A stretch of 64,000 nt of DNA from Heterostelium multicystogenum (lineage: Eukaryota; Evosea; Eumycetozoa; Acytosteliales; Acytosteliaceae), in assembly GCA_003667245.1 (NCBI GenBank), contig RCNN01000083.1, positions 20,776-84,775 on the forward strand. The letters run 5' to 3'. Positions 11,798 through 23,784 of the stretch are shown here, piece by piece; position 1 is the first letter of the stretch; each line of letters starts with the position of its first letter. The position numbers were made by a program, and so were the translations under genes. A model generated the notes under the pieces. The model was not told the DNA's origin. It was given only the letters and a program-made list of their open reading frames with translations, and did not search any database.

Positions 11798-12399
11798 GTA
11801 GTTAGTTTGATGTGTGATCAAACAGTTAATTAAAAATTTATAATTTTTGATAATAAATAATGATTTTCTATTAAAATGCATCCTTTAAATTCAAACTTTT
11901 ATAAACTCGTTTATTGTTGCTATAAACTATTGTTATATTTTGTTATGATTTGGTTTGATTGGATTAAATCTGATTAGTTTGTGATTATAGTATAGAAATA
12001 ATATAAAAAACTAGTTTGATAAACACCTGATTTATTATAACAACTATTGGTATAATCTAATATATATTAGAGATTGATATCTATCTTTTGATTGAGATTA
12101 ATTTATCCATATTTTTATAAATATGGTAATTGATCAAATAACTTCCTTATTTAGTCAGTCTAATCGCCCAGATTGGTTAGGTGTCAAAAGAAATTCAAAT
12201 CTTTGACAATTCAAATTCATTTTTGTAACGACTCAAAAAATAATCCGATTTGCACATATCTTTAGCAACTAATTATTTATTAGAGACATAGATACTGACT
12301 TACTTATTTACTTGACAATCTATATATATCTTGTTATTTCAAATCAAATTCACGAGATAGTTCAACCTTTGGACAATACATATATATATTAATGATATA

Positions 12400-13539
12400 A
12401 TGTCAACACCACAGAAACAGTCACAACATGAAAGAAGAACTATAAGAAGAGAATACAGAACCCTCATTCAGGAAACTCTTGGTAGGTTTATTCATCCCTA
12501 TATCTTATCATATCACCCTATTGTATGTAATAATGATAACACTGAACTAATAATAGTATAATTACATTTGTAATATAGCAAATAAACAAGATCTTATTCA
12601 ACCAGATAGTCATGGTCTGTTAAATATTATAAAGAAAAGTGATGAATTATATAGAAAAGGTAAATTTACTATAACTTTATTGTTTATTTTGCTATTATTA
12701 TTATTGTATGCAGTATTAACAGCTTGATATGTTTACTATTTGTAGTACAATTACCAAGAGAGGCTGCCCTTGATTCGGAGCTACTGAGTTTGGCTTCGCA
12801 GTTTGGTTTTGAGCAAGCACAGAGATTCAAGGTTACTCCCAGCTCTTTCGATACAGTCAATTTCATTACGAGATTGAGAAACTCGCTGGTACAGCTTGGT
12901 GAAGATAATGAGGTTACTGAAGATGGTTGGAATAGGTTTGGTGAGAAAGTAGCACAAAAATATAATGAAGTACCTGCATTTGACTTTATGTATGGTCCAA
13001 TGAATATCGAAATTGTCGAGAAGACGAGAAGAGCACCAGTTAGACGTACTAAAGATGATACTTCAAAGACCGAAACTGCAGAAAAGATTGACGACTCGAC
13101 AAAGATGGTTGCCGAGTCAACGAGTGGTCGTGTGCAAGCAATGAAGACCTACATCGAGAAGAAGAAGAAGGTCGATTTTATGGATATGATTACAGATCAA
13201 CAATCGTTTTCGCGTACCGTCGAGAATATCTTTTACTTTTCCTTTTTGCTAAAAGACGGACAGGCCAAGCTGACGACAGACCCAATCACTGGCATCCTCT
13301 ACATCGAGGTGTCGCAACCTCCCGACGAATCCGATTACACCACTGGTAAAGCGAAGCAGAAGCACTCCATCATTAAAATGGACTATGAAACTTGGGTAGA
13401 ATGGAAGAAATTATCCAATCCACTTTCAGATTTCGATATTGAGGCACTAGCCAAAGAAGCAATGAAGCAACAACAAATCCAAAATCTAATCCAAACATCA
13501 CAAGACTCAGAGAGGCAAAACAAAAGACAAAAAACATAA
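12400..13539 (+). CDS. nse4: NSE4, SMC5/6 complex kleisin subunit
   Basis: Non-SMC element 4 bridges the SMC5 and SMC6 heads with NSE1/NSE3 in the SMC5/6 complex, which acts in DNA repair and replication-fork stability in the nucleus. Three exons join in phase: 12400-12481, 12579-12659 and 12746-13539, giving 318 residues. The N-terminal kleisin helix (RRTIRREYRTLIQE), the linker and the motif LPREAALDSELLSLAS near residue 55 match NSE4 N-termini. The C-terminal winged-helix part is FSRTVENIFYFSFLLKDGQA followed by a short variable tail. Length is in the usual 300-400 range. It is one of the few genes here with no frame break. It converges with HROB (158 bases between stops). Confidence 0.92.
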
Positions 13540-13697
13540 TAAAGTATACCACCCAAACCAATCAATACACGTGCTTGTATTTGGTTAGATTATGTACATA
13601 GTATAGCGCAATTACAAATTGTCTATTTATTTTAAATTTCCAAGAGTTGTCTTTAGCGTGTTCGTAGATGTCATTTTCCGCTCGAAGGTTGGAATAC

Positions 13698-16150
13698 TTA
13701 ATTTTGAAGGTAATTTGAAATTTGGGTGTTGTTGTTGCTAGACACTTTGTTTGGCAGCTTTGGTTCTTCTCCAAAGTCAAAATCAAGATCAAGCTCATCA
13801 TCACCTCTGTTATTGTCAGTTTCGCTATTTTTAGTTGAGAAATAACTTGAGGGTTGGAGAATTATTGGCTTAGTTGTACTTGCTGTGTTATGTGTTGGTA
13901 TTGGGCTTGGAGTTGGTATAGGGGTAGGGAGTTTCGATGTTGGTATTACCGGTTTCAAAATTTTAATTGGTGTCTGTGAAGATGTTGATGACTGGCTGCT
14001 CGATTGTGACAATGGTAAAATCTTTGGTGTCAATGATACAGGTTTGATTGGAACAGGATTGGGCATAGGTTTACTGGCATTTGGAAGAGATAATAATTTA
14101 GGAGTGGTTGTAGATTGAGAGGATGAAGTTGGTTGATTTGCAGATGATTTCGGAACAGTTTCTTTGTTTTTAGGTTGTGGTAAGTCGATGTCTTTAGGTT
14201 GTTCCTGTATAAAATCTAAAATATCGGCATCTTTTGGATTTTGATTATTTCCACTCTCGGCTATACTGTTGTTGTGATTGTTGGTGTACCTATTCACAGG
14301 TGAATCTGCTACTTTATACCTGTTATTGATATCATTCTTAGATTCAATCATTTTCACCTTGCTAACATCAGTTTTATACCTGTAGTTGCTTTCGCTTTTT
14401 TCTTCTGTTTTGGTTTCGCTGTCTAATGTTTTGGCTTTAGGTTTTGGTTTGCTTTTAGAATATTTCTTTGCAGGAGGAGGTGGTGGAGGCATGCTGGTGT
14501 TCATTGAATCTGCTTGCAGCTTTTTCGCCATTTTCTTTTCCAACAATTCTTTTTCCACTTGCTCTTGAGTTCTGATCGGTATTTTCTGGTAAATTGATTT
14601 TGTGTCGTATGTAGATTCGTCTCCGACGATGCTCTGAAAGAAATGTAAGTTAGAATCAAGTGGATTCTTATTCATTGGAAATACTGTTATTTGCTTACAT
14701 TGAATTCATCGTTTGCTTCTTGTACTCCTTGGTCGTTAGGTGAGAATACGTATTCGATGTTGGGAAGAACAATGTTTACATAGTGAGACGATGGTGTAGG
14801 GTTGAAAATCGATGTTTTCTTGAGTACTAGTATCCAGCCATTTGATAGTTCCGGATAGTTTTCAGTGACAATCTTCTTTTGGATGGTGCCTTTCATTTCG
14901 CCTGATGGGTCGCTAATTACTGTTTCATAGTTGGACTCGGTGGCAACCAGTGACTTTATAATGACAACAAGCAAAGGTACCTTTTTCTGATAGCCTTCTC
15001 GCAATACATAGTCGATGTTATACTTTAACAGCAGTGGATTATCGTCTGCACTTCCGAATGGTGGAAGTCCACGCTGTTTTAACATTAGAACCCAAGGACC
15101 CTGACAATAGTTGACAGGAAACATATCGTAGTTGTAAATGTCCTGAAGGTTAGTCTTCAAGAAGACCGATGGTTTGTTTTTACTATTACTGTTGTTACTG
15201 TCGTTACTATTGAAATTAAAGTCCTGTTGCTGGGGCTGTTTTACAATCGAATTAATTGGTATTTGTTTAGGCAATGAAGATAATGGTGGTAATGATCCAG
15301 CTGGACCTGGAAACTTTCTGGATGGTGTCATAACGACATCCTGTTGATACTGTTGCTGCTGTTGCTGTTGCTGTGGTATATGTACTGAGTTTTGTAAATC
15401 ATTTTTCATTCTCTTTACAGGTGTTTGAAGGTGAGGTTGTCCTTGGTCATTATCATTATACAAAGTTTGTGGTATTTTAGGTGGAGTTATCGATTTGGTT
15501 GGCTGCTGTTGTTGTTGTTGTTTATTTACATTATCTTGATTTGATGGACTAGTCTTTGCCTTCATGTTATTTGGTGAAATAGGAGGATTACTAGTTCTTT
15601 GATTCAAAAGCAAATCCTTAAGATCAGTTTTCTTGATTAAATCGCTTGTGTATTGAGATTGTTGAGTTATCGTATCTGAAAATTGTAATGATGCTTGTTG
15701 TTGAGGTCTATTGATTTGGTTTGGGGAAGTTGAGGGTTTAGAAATGGGTTTATTGGCCAATCCAACATGAGATGATTGACTTGATGTCTGACTTTGAGCT
15801 CCACTGATTCCATTGTTTCTACTGATAGCAATTGGTTTAAATGGCATAGTGGTAGTCTGTTTAGAAGGTAGTAGTGACTTTGATTGTTTCGTTTGGGCTA
15901 GAATATTGGTTGTTGTATCATTATTATCATTTTCATCGAAATCAAATTCAGAGGAGACATTCGCATTCACATTCAAATTCAAACTCTTCGTTATGCCAGT
16001 AACATTCGCAGTAGTAGTATTTGCAGTTGCAGTTGCAGTGGTTGTCTGTAGCTTGCTCTGATTTTGAGATTGCTTTAAAGTAGGATCAACAAAAGCAGGT
16101 ATAGAATCACCAAAATCTAAACCATCTAAATCTTCATCATCGTCAAACAT
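13698..16150 (-). CDS. HROB: HROB-like homologous-recombination OB-fold protein
   Basis: HROB (C17orf53/MCM8IP) recruits and stimulates the MCM8-MCM9 helicase in homologous recombination and crosslink repair. Exon 1 (14699-16150) and exon 2 (13698-14633) are joined by a 65-base intron, giving about 795 residues. An acidic start (MFDDDEDLDGLDFGD) is followed by a long Asn/Gln/Ser-rich region with polyQ, then the conserved block GPWVLMLKQRGLPPFG, YVLREGYQKKVPLLVVIIKS, SDPSGEMKGTIQKKI, GWILVLKKTSIFNPTPSSHY, which is the HROB OB-fold. A Pro/Ser-rich tail follows. An upstream in-frame ATG at 16174 exists, but the one at 16150 gives the family-like acidic N-terminus. The order and key residues of the OB-fold are clear. 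MCM8/9 partners are not in this window. Confidence 0.9.
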
Positions 16151-16687
16151 TATCAATAGAATGTTGCTCTTCAATGTTATCTGATATTAATATGGTGGTA
16201 GTGGTGGGTTGGTAATAGTAATTGGCAATGAATCAGTTCAATTGAAAACTCCAAAACAAAACTTAAACTACAGCTAATTGCAGGTTGTACTCAAATTTAT
16301 TGGAAATTAGCTTCCCAAGATGTAACGTTGAAAATTTCAAAAATTTGAAATGAAATGAAACGAAAGAGTTAGCCATCAACATCATATATATATACAACTT
16401 GATAAACCAATCTTTATCAATCCATCCTTCACATCTACATAATCTACAGCTATACATCAAATAAACACCTTGTATCAATAACAATAATACTTTACCATAT
16501 TATTGTTAATATATATATTTATTCTACAAAAGTATCTGAAATCATCATCAAACAGCTTTAAAGCTAATCATATAAATAGTAGTAGTAGTTTTGTAAGTTA
16601 ATATCATCTTAATATTACTTACTTATAGTAAAAAGTGTTATAACAAACAAAACTAATACCTATTGAAACAGTGACAATAGACTAGCA
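16151..16687. other. Divergent promoter region, HROB and TOM7-like
   Basis: AT-rich 537 bases between two genes pointing away from each other. No other gene supported. A 73-codon frame at 16263-16484 has no coding character. Confidence 0.6.
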
Positions 16688-16855
16688 ATGGCAAGAGAAA
16701 ATTCATGGGAGAGATTCAACTCAAAAGTTGCAAGATGGACTGAAACAGGAAAGAAAATTGTTTACTATACATGGATTCCCTTCATGTTGTTCCATGCTTA
16801 TAAAGCAATGAAGCAACCCAGTGTCATTGGATTGTTAACTGGTGTTTCTAAATAA
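16688..16855 (+). CDS. tomm7: TOM7-like mitochondrial outer-membrane translocase subunit
   Basis: Single-exon 55-residue protein starting MARENSWERFNSK. A Lys/Arg-containing amphipathic N-terminus leads to KKIVYYTWIPFMLFHAYKAM, a membrane segment, and then PSVIGLLTG. This is the TOM7 pattern: a small tail-anchored protein of 50-60 residues with a W-(I/V)-P-(F/L) turn inside the membrane helix and a P-x3-x-LL C-terminus. TOM7 regulates assembly and disassembly of the TOM import complex. The protein is so short that sequence identity is limited, so the call rests on size, topology and the WIP motif. No frame break. Confidence 0.72.
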   Translation: MARENSWERFNSKVARWTETGKKIVYYTWIPFMLFHAYKAMKQPSVIGLLTGVSK

Positions 16856-17011
16856 ATTTAAACAAAAAATATAAAAATATACATTTACAATAGATCCGAT
16901 CGGATTGTAGGATGAAGATAGATGTGATTATACACTGGTGGTGAATTGAACAATTCATTTATTTCAAGTAAGTATATAACAGGAGAATGTGGATTAATAA
17001 CTAGCAGTTGT

Positions 17012-19536
17012 TTAGATATGTCTTGAAATGGTTTCATATGGTATGAGAGGTGATGTTTTATCGAGCTCAATAGCAATTTTGAAACATTCGGATGCTCTTT
17101 CTATATCACCTTTGGCTTTGAGTACGATTCCAAGTTGGAACCATGCATAGTGTGAAGTTGGATCGTATGATCTGAGGATAGTTGTGAGGTTATTTTCTGC
17201 AAGAAGGACGTCGTCGCCAGCAGTGAAGTGGTTAACTGCAATACGAATTGCGCTGTTGGTATGTGATGGATCGATTGTCAATGCCTTGTGGTAGTTGGCC
17301 AAAGCATCCACACGCAGGTCTTGCATTTCGAGCAAATAACCTTGTTGGTAGTATACATCTGGGTTGGCACCGCTGATACTGTCGGCTTGTGTCAAACAGG
17401 CGGCGGCATCTTCAAACATACGTTGCTGAATGAAGGCTTCTGCAATAGCAAGCCATAGTTGCACTCTGCGGTTGGTCTCGCGGTCAAGAGATTGGGATTG
17501 GTTGGTAGTGGCACGAACCTTGAGGATCTCACGGGAGCCTGGTGAGTTGAGGGGGTCATCTCCCAGACCATCGGATGACATGATTTCAGAACGGTGAGAC
17601 TTTTGGTCTGTAGTTGTACCAGAACGAATGTCAAATGATACGATAGAGGAGGGACCGGATTGATGACGGTTTCTTGGAACCGATTCGGTCTCATCCCAGT
17701 CGTCGACTGAGGTAAGAGTGTGGTTGGCGAGGTGGGACATTGCAGATTTGTAGGTGATTAGTGCTTGAGATCCGTCGTCGAGGGCAATCTCAAGCTTTGC
17801 TTTGGTGAGGAGCAGCTCAATGTTGGTTGGAGAGAGGGTTAGTGCGTGCTTGCAAACACGATAGGCAAGCTCGTATGCCTTATTTGAGGAGAGAAGGAGG
17901 GAGAGAAGATTCCACGAAGATGGCTCGTCTGGGTTGATAGCCAATGACTCCTGGATGTACTTCAAGCCGAGTGAGACTTCACGAATATAAGCATAGACAA
18001 GTGCAAGATGATAAGAGATCTTGTAGTTGGATGGATCGAATCTGTATGCAAGTATCAAGTTATCTTTGGAGAGAATTTGGTTGCTCTGTTTCTCGTGAGA
18101 TGATTTGCACTCCAAAGCCTTTCTTTCATAGGCAACACCAATGAGCAAATAGGCATTGGCCAACTGCACATTGTCACCAACAACTGAGTCCAAGAGTCCA
18201 ATTGCCTGCTTGGCCAAGACTATACCCTTTGAAAATTGATTCAACTGGTTGATGCAAATCTTGGAACCGAGCAAAATCAAGTCAATGTTGTTTGGGGTCA
18301 AGGCGAGACACTCTTCAATGATAAACAATGCTCGCTTGTACTTTCCAGAGCAGTAGAGCGACAAAGCCAGTTGTGTCCATCTGTGAACCTCTGTGAATTT
18401 CGAAGTTAAAGATCTCTCGTAGTTCTCGACAATTGGGTAGTATTGTGCTTTTCTGCAGTATCCTTGACAGATATCATCGTAGACCAACATGTCCTGCTCG
18501 GTGATAACTGCTTGTGGGTTTTGTTGTAGTTGTGCATGTTGAAGATACTCGACCTGCAAAAGCGTCAGGAGCGACTCCTCTACTTGGTCAGCAGGGATGA
18601 AAAAGTATCCTGGTCTGACCTGCTGCTCTCCAGCTGCATCGAGCACTGGAATGTATGCGCGGTCCGTAGTGTTACGAAGCAACATCTCGCCCAGAGTCAA
18701 AAGGGCGTATCTATAGCTGCCTGGACTCATTATGATCTGACTGGACAAACAGTTTCTCAAAATCTTCACAGACTCGCCAATGTTTCCGAAATAACGGTGA
18801 ATCTTTGCTGAGTTTATGAAAGCATCGATCACAATTGGTCGGGTGTGTGAATCGATCGCACGGAATGTCTTGAAGAAACGATATGCAATGTCGATCGCAT
18901 TCTCGTAGGATTGGAGAGCAAGCTCACCATGACCCTGGCTCTCCTGGCACTTACCCTTGATGAGGAATGCCTGTAGCAATATATGAATCTTTCTATAATT
19001 TAATATCATCTCATTGTTTGGATTTGAATATGGGTTTATCAGCTTAGATAGATCCTCCGATGCTTTCTTTATATCATGTCTATTATAATCAACAACACCA
19101 AGATATGCAATTACTTCCTGAAATAACCAAGGAAATAGCAAGTAAGTACAGCTAGCTTCCAACTAACTAACTCACTATCTAACAAAGTATACTTACTTGA
19201 TCGTCTGGTTTCAATATGATAGCTCTATCAAGCATGATTTGAGCATCATGATAGTTCTCATCTGCAATGTATCTCTCTGCATTTACAAGACATTCTAAAA
19301 TCTCATTATTTCTTATTGTAAATAGAGTTAATATTATCAGTCATTTACATAACAATACATTAGATAGAGTGTATAAACTCTAACCATGGCTATTTCTATA
19401 CATACGATGATGTAACCTTTGAATACTTCTTTAACAAAGATAATAAAGAGGCGAAATCCTTGTCTGATCTTGCCTTTTCAATGTCAGATTCTATAGCAAT
19501 TAACTTCTTATTACGAATGGATGCTGTTGTAGACAT
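17012..19536 (-). CDS. ttc7: TTC7-type TPR scaffold of the PI4-kinase complex
   Basis: TTC7 with EFR3 and FAM126 holds phosphatidylinositol 4-kinase III-alpha at the plasma membrane. Three exons: 19406-19536 (start MSTTASIRNKK), 19197-19311 and 17012-19117, joining in phase to about 783 residues, near the usual 840. The protein is all-helical TPR repeats. C-terminal units such as NPDVYYQQGYLLEMQDLRVD, HYAWFQLGIVLKAKGDIERA and the ending ELDKTSPLIPYETISRHI correspond to the TTC7 C-terminus. A Ser-rich loop (about 17500-17700) interrupts the repeats, as in the family. No frame break in the main exon. Confidence 0.88.
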
Positions 19537-19847
19537 CTTTATCTACAATCTAATCTTATCAACTTGTAATATATATATTATATTAAATTGTAAATATATA
19601 TTAAAAGAAGGTAATCAAATCAAACTTTGGCAACTTATTCTTCAAAGCAAAATCTAAAATCCTTGTAAAAACTGATTTTGCCGACTCGACATAGGCATGG
19701 TCGTAGTCCAGACACTTCAAACATGATAAATTGCAATTATAAATAATAGCACAGTCATTTATATTATATTATATTAGATTATGGTAATTTATATTTTATA
19801 TTATAATCTATATTTATATTTGGTTTGTTTGTTTGTTAATCAATCAA

Positions 19848-21279
19848 TCAATTACTTGATGGTGTTTCAATTGTAATTGTATTACTGCTACTGCTTCTGC
19901 TGGTGTTGTTATTGTTTTCAGCTACTGATAATACAAAGAGAGTATCAACTAAAACATAGTTGTCGTAATATTTATCACCTTCGGAGATGTATGGAGCCTT
20001 TGTAAAAGATTCAACTTTAAATCCAATTGGTTCCAAAACATTGGATATCATTGAACTTATATACTCCTCAATGGAATGGTTATTTATCTGTTGGTGAAAG
20101 AGATGTTGTAGGTTAGAATGGTTACAATTTAAATACTTCGTACATTGGTTAATAATTATTATTTACATTTAATCTTTCAAATGGTTGATTATCATTGCCA
20201 CCAAACTCTACGTATGGTTTGAATGGGTAGACCACTGCTAACAACAATCGGCCACCTGGCTTTATAAACATCTTCATTTGATTGAGAAGTGAAATCGGTC
20301 TTTCACATCGATCTAAAACATTTAAGCATGATACAACATCGAAGCTATGTCTTCTATCTGCTAATTCTTCACAACTTTCTAAATCTGTACAATATATGGC
20401 TCTGCATCACGCATGCGGGGAAGCATTAATATATTCATTCTCAACTGTTTTGCCTTATGGAGATGATATTTACCTTATTCCTTTCTTCTTTAAACTGTAT
20501 ATCATTCCACTTGATGCTTCTGTAGCAATCACCTCTTTAAACAATGGTTGAAGTTGAAGTGTAGTTGTTCCACATCCAGATCCAACATCCAACAAACTAG
20601 AATATCTAACCAATGATTTAATACCACTACCATCATTGTTGTTATTGTCATTGTTATTACTGCTGCTGCTACTACTACTACTGGTATCTTGGCTTATTAA
20701 ATTGGCAGTTGGTAGATTGAATAGTAATCTATATTGATCAGTTGACAGGATAAACATGTTACCCATTCCTATATAGCCCATGGAGTCGGTCTTTGTGTAG
20801 TACCACATCATAAGCCAATTCAATCCACTTGTAACTGCATTCCAACGTGGAGTCTTCACGATGAACTGGCAAGTCTCTTGGTCAAATGAAGTCTGCACGA
20901 ACTTTGAGACATGATCCAACTTGAAGTTCTCTGGGTGCTTAATTTGATAGTATTTCGAGTACTCTCGTTTCAGCTTATTAAAGAGCGCAGGCGAACTTGT
21001 GCGATTGTCCTCCTTCATCAGCTCGATTGCCAGATTTCTCAACGATCTCATCTTTTCCAAAAACAAAACAACCTTCTCAGTAAAACACGATATCCTATTC
21101 CTATGACTACTTTCACTATAGCTACAGAGCGAGATGCTACTTTTGTTGTTGTTGTTGTCGCCTAGGCTATCACTACTTCTACTAATACTGCTAGTATTAT
21201 TACTATTATTATAAGTATATATAAAGTTTGCGAAAACAATACAGAGTATAATTGATAAAAATAAAAATAATTTATTCAT
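19848..21279 (-). CDS. mettl9: METTL9 (DREV) protein-histidine methyltransferase
   Basis: METTL9 forms N1-methylhistidine in alternating HxH motifs. Exons 20474-21279, 20167-20401 and 19848-20087 join in phase to 426 residues. The start at MNKLFLFLSIILCIVFANFI gives a signal/anchor segment. The larger frame opening at 21447 is less likely. The DREV core follows: NWLMMWYYTKTDSMGYIGMG, FILSTDQYRLLF, an Asn/Ser-rich insert, the SAM motif LLDVGSGCGTTTLQL, EVIATEASSGMIYSLKKKG, VVSCLNVLDRCERPISLL, FIKPGGRLLLAVVYPFKPYV and a final block with YISEGDKYYDNYVL. These match metazoan METTL9 in order. A short variable tail closes the protein. It shares a 420-base divergent promoter with the PPR gene. Confidence 0.92.
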
Positions 21280-21698
21280 TCTTCTGTCTGACTGGACTGA
21301 TTTCTTAAACAAAAAAACACACAAATCAAAATGAATTAGATTCGCGTCGATATGTATCTGTGTGTTTTGATTTGAACTTTTGAAAACATAATTGAGGTGG
21401 GCACCAGTGCAGTGGTGCGGAGTGCAGTGGTGAAGTGTTGGTTTCAAAGATACTTATGAAGATATATCATGTCTTGTCTCCAACTCAGGATTCTATCATT
21501 AAATCAATCTGAGGATGAGCCCCCACAAATAAGTTGTTTTTTTGAAAAAACGAATTAATTAATTGATTGATTGGAGATTCATTTGGTTGATTACTTTTTA
21601 AGGTCAGTTTTTTTTTTTCAGTTTGATTGTTTGCTTTGATTGATTGATTACATATTTGTAATTGATTAACTACAAACAAAGGATCATCAACAAAGAAG
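21280..21698. other. Divergent promoter, METTL9 and PPR gene
   Basis: 419 bases between the two starts. A GCACCACTGC-like repeat (near 21400-21430) and T runs are visible. No separate gene supported. Confidence 0.5.
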
Positions 21699-23784
21699 AT
21701 GTTTCTAAACTATTTATGTAGGAATGGAGGTGTTACTACATCTGTAACCAGATCTATATTATCGAAACAACATGGTTCAACTTCACTTTTGTTGAACCAT
21801 GTTAACAGTCAGAGCAATGCCAATAGCAATAGCTTCTCAACAAATACCAGTATCCCAGATATCAATCACAAAAGTAGAAAACCTAAATTCTCAGTTACAA
21901 GACCAACCTATGGAGAGCAAAGAGCAATGTCAATCGATTCCATCAGATTCTCAACGATCGACTTTAAATCACTGATTAACCAGAACAAGTTCATTGACTA
22001 TATGATTGGATTCTGCACGACCAACGACAAAACAACCCTCAATGAACTGTAAGTCTCATAGGCATGCCATACTTTCTTGCTGCTTGCTTGCCTGATTTGA
22101 TTTGATTTGATTGGATTGCATTACTTATTTACTTCCTTCTCAAATCACGTTTAAAAGCATCGACTACTTCTTAAAATCACATACCAAGCTGAAGGCCTCA
22201 ATAGAGCTCTTCGAGGCATTGCAGATCAATGGCTACCTGAAAGAAAATATATTTTTGGTCAACAGATTCATGGAGTTCTTTAGAAGAATTGCAATCATTG
22301 GGGATAAGTTGGGAGAGAACGGACAATCAGAGTCTGAGATCGCCGTTGAGATGCTGATGTCAGTGTGGAAGCGACTCGACACAGGCTCTACAAGACTCGA
22401 CCCAACATCAAGTCGTACAACATCCTGCTCGACTACAACCTCGAAACCAACAATCTCAAAGACGCAGGCCGTGTCATCGGCACACTGATATCAAGTGGAC
22501 TAACCTTTTCCAACAATACTCTCGACTTGATGATGAAATTCCACTTTGAAAAGAAAGAACAATTCGCCGCTATGAACATCTTCAAGAAGATAAACCCAGA
22601 GTATCTCGCCAACTACGCCTGGGTGTTGAAGAACCTTGTGACATGCTGTCTCGAACTTAAGCAGACCGACATTCTGCTCAACTATCTTGACCAGTACATT
22701 CCACGCATCCCCAAGTTCTTGGGAAGCGACGAAATGGTCCAGGTCTACGCTTTACTTCACCAGCGCAATGATACCGAGCGACTTGCAAAGTACGAGAAGT
22801 TTCTCTCCGACACAAACGCCTACAACAAGTTGATGCACTTCTACATGAAGCTAGGCCAAATTGAGAAAGTGTCGCAGCTGTATGCACAGATGCAGGAGAT
22901 CAACATCCGACCAAACGACATCACCTTTGCCATGTTTATCACTTTCTACTCCAAGTCCAACTTCAAGCAGCCGCCAGCAGCTGGGTCGATAGCTACTACG
23001 ATTATTCGCAAGGCCACTACAATAACATCATGCTGCTCACCATCATGGAGCACTTCAGAAAGGTGGTCTTCTACAATGGAATGGTCAAGGCAGCGCGATT
23101 GCTCTGTGACAGCGAATCAATCCACGATATCACCAATGTCATCATCTATCTCGCCAAGATCGATGGCTATGTAAACTTAAACACAATCGACATTGAGCCG
23201 CTCCTCCAAGAGGAAAAAAGAGCGCGAACAAGCAGAAGCCGAAAGACCCAAGAAAAAGTCAAAGAAGTCACAAAAGTTCATGCTGCTGTGTCCTCCTTCT
23301 CGTGAGGTGATTTGGAAGGTGCTCAACGAGAAAAAGTACGAGATCGTCAAAGGAAAGGTTCTGGGACAGCTCATCCAACATTACCTTTTTGACAACGACT
23401 ACAAGACCGCAATGCAATTGAATAGACAGCGTCTGGAGGAGTGCAAAATGGAGCCAAACATTTTTATTAACATCGTTCTGGGCTTACCACAAGACCTACA
23501 ACCAAGACGACTTGGCCGACTACTGGCTGCAGCAAGCCAAGCGAAGAAATCTTGACATCGACGAGAACCAAACTAGAGGAGCCATCGATTACTATAAGAA
23601 CTACAACGTCGCAGAGAAGACCTCGGCCATCGAGAAATTCAACAAAGCATTCGAACTCAAAGTAGAATACACAGAAGAAGAACTCGCGCAACACAAGATC
23701 TATTTACTCAAACTATACAAAGACAAAGAGGAGCTTAAGATGGCTCGTCAACAACAAATGCAAGAAATGGAAGACAACGATTAA
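21699..23784 (+). CDS. Mitochondrial PPR-like protein
   Basis: Exon 1 (21699-22048) starts MFLNYLCRNGGVTTSVTRSI, a basic, Ser-rich presequence-like N-terminus. The intron is 22049-22157 and exon 2 runs to the stop at 23784. The helical body contains pentatricopeptide-type units, clearest at NAYNKLMHFYMKLGQIEKVS with LYAQMQEINIRPNDITFAMF, and KSYNILLDYNLETNNLKDAG. A Lys-rich segment (KRKKEREQAEAERPKKKSKK) is near 23200. Total about 655 residues. Frame breaks occur near 22370-22480, 22970-23030, 23200 and 23500, and coding continues each time. PPR proteins bind organellar RNA. Mitochondrial RNA processing or translation is the inferred role. Confidence 0.72.

Larger units (their letters stand above)
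9145..12399. other. 3.2-kb gene-free region
   Basis: The longest stretch without a recognisable gene. It is AT-rich, with G/T-rich patches near 9430-9480 and 10690-11010. Open frames up to about 80 codons occur on the minus strand (10064-10312) but have biased, non-coding-looking composition. It holds an ATC microsatellite (9528-9555), a 14-base palindrome (9716-9729) and four CATCTATTA-type direct repeats (11762-11797). No tRNA or rRNA is seen. An unrecognised non-coding RNA cannot be excluded. Confidence 0.6.

Noticed and set aside
13562..13804. Minus frame overlapping the HROB 3' end
   Set aside because: Shifted frame of the HROB coding sequence and 3' UTR, no independent coding signal.
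15350..15375. Possible expanded CAG microsatellite
   Set aside because: It is the mixed-codon polyQ of HROB, explained by the protein.
16263..16484. 73-codon minus frame
   Set aside because: Lies in the divergent promoter, hydrophobic/Cys mix without a domain or splice partner.
20282..20551. Plus-strand frame inside METTL9
   Set aside because: Antisense of METTL9 exons and intron; METTL9 domain match is decisive.
21485..21679. 64-codon minus frame upstream of the PPR gene
   Set aside because: Gln/Asn/Lys-rich from T-rich promoter DNA; no coding character.
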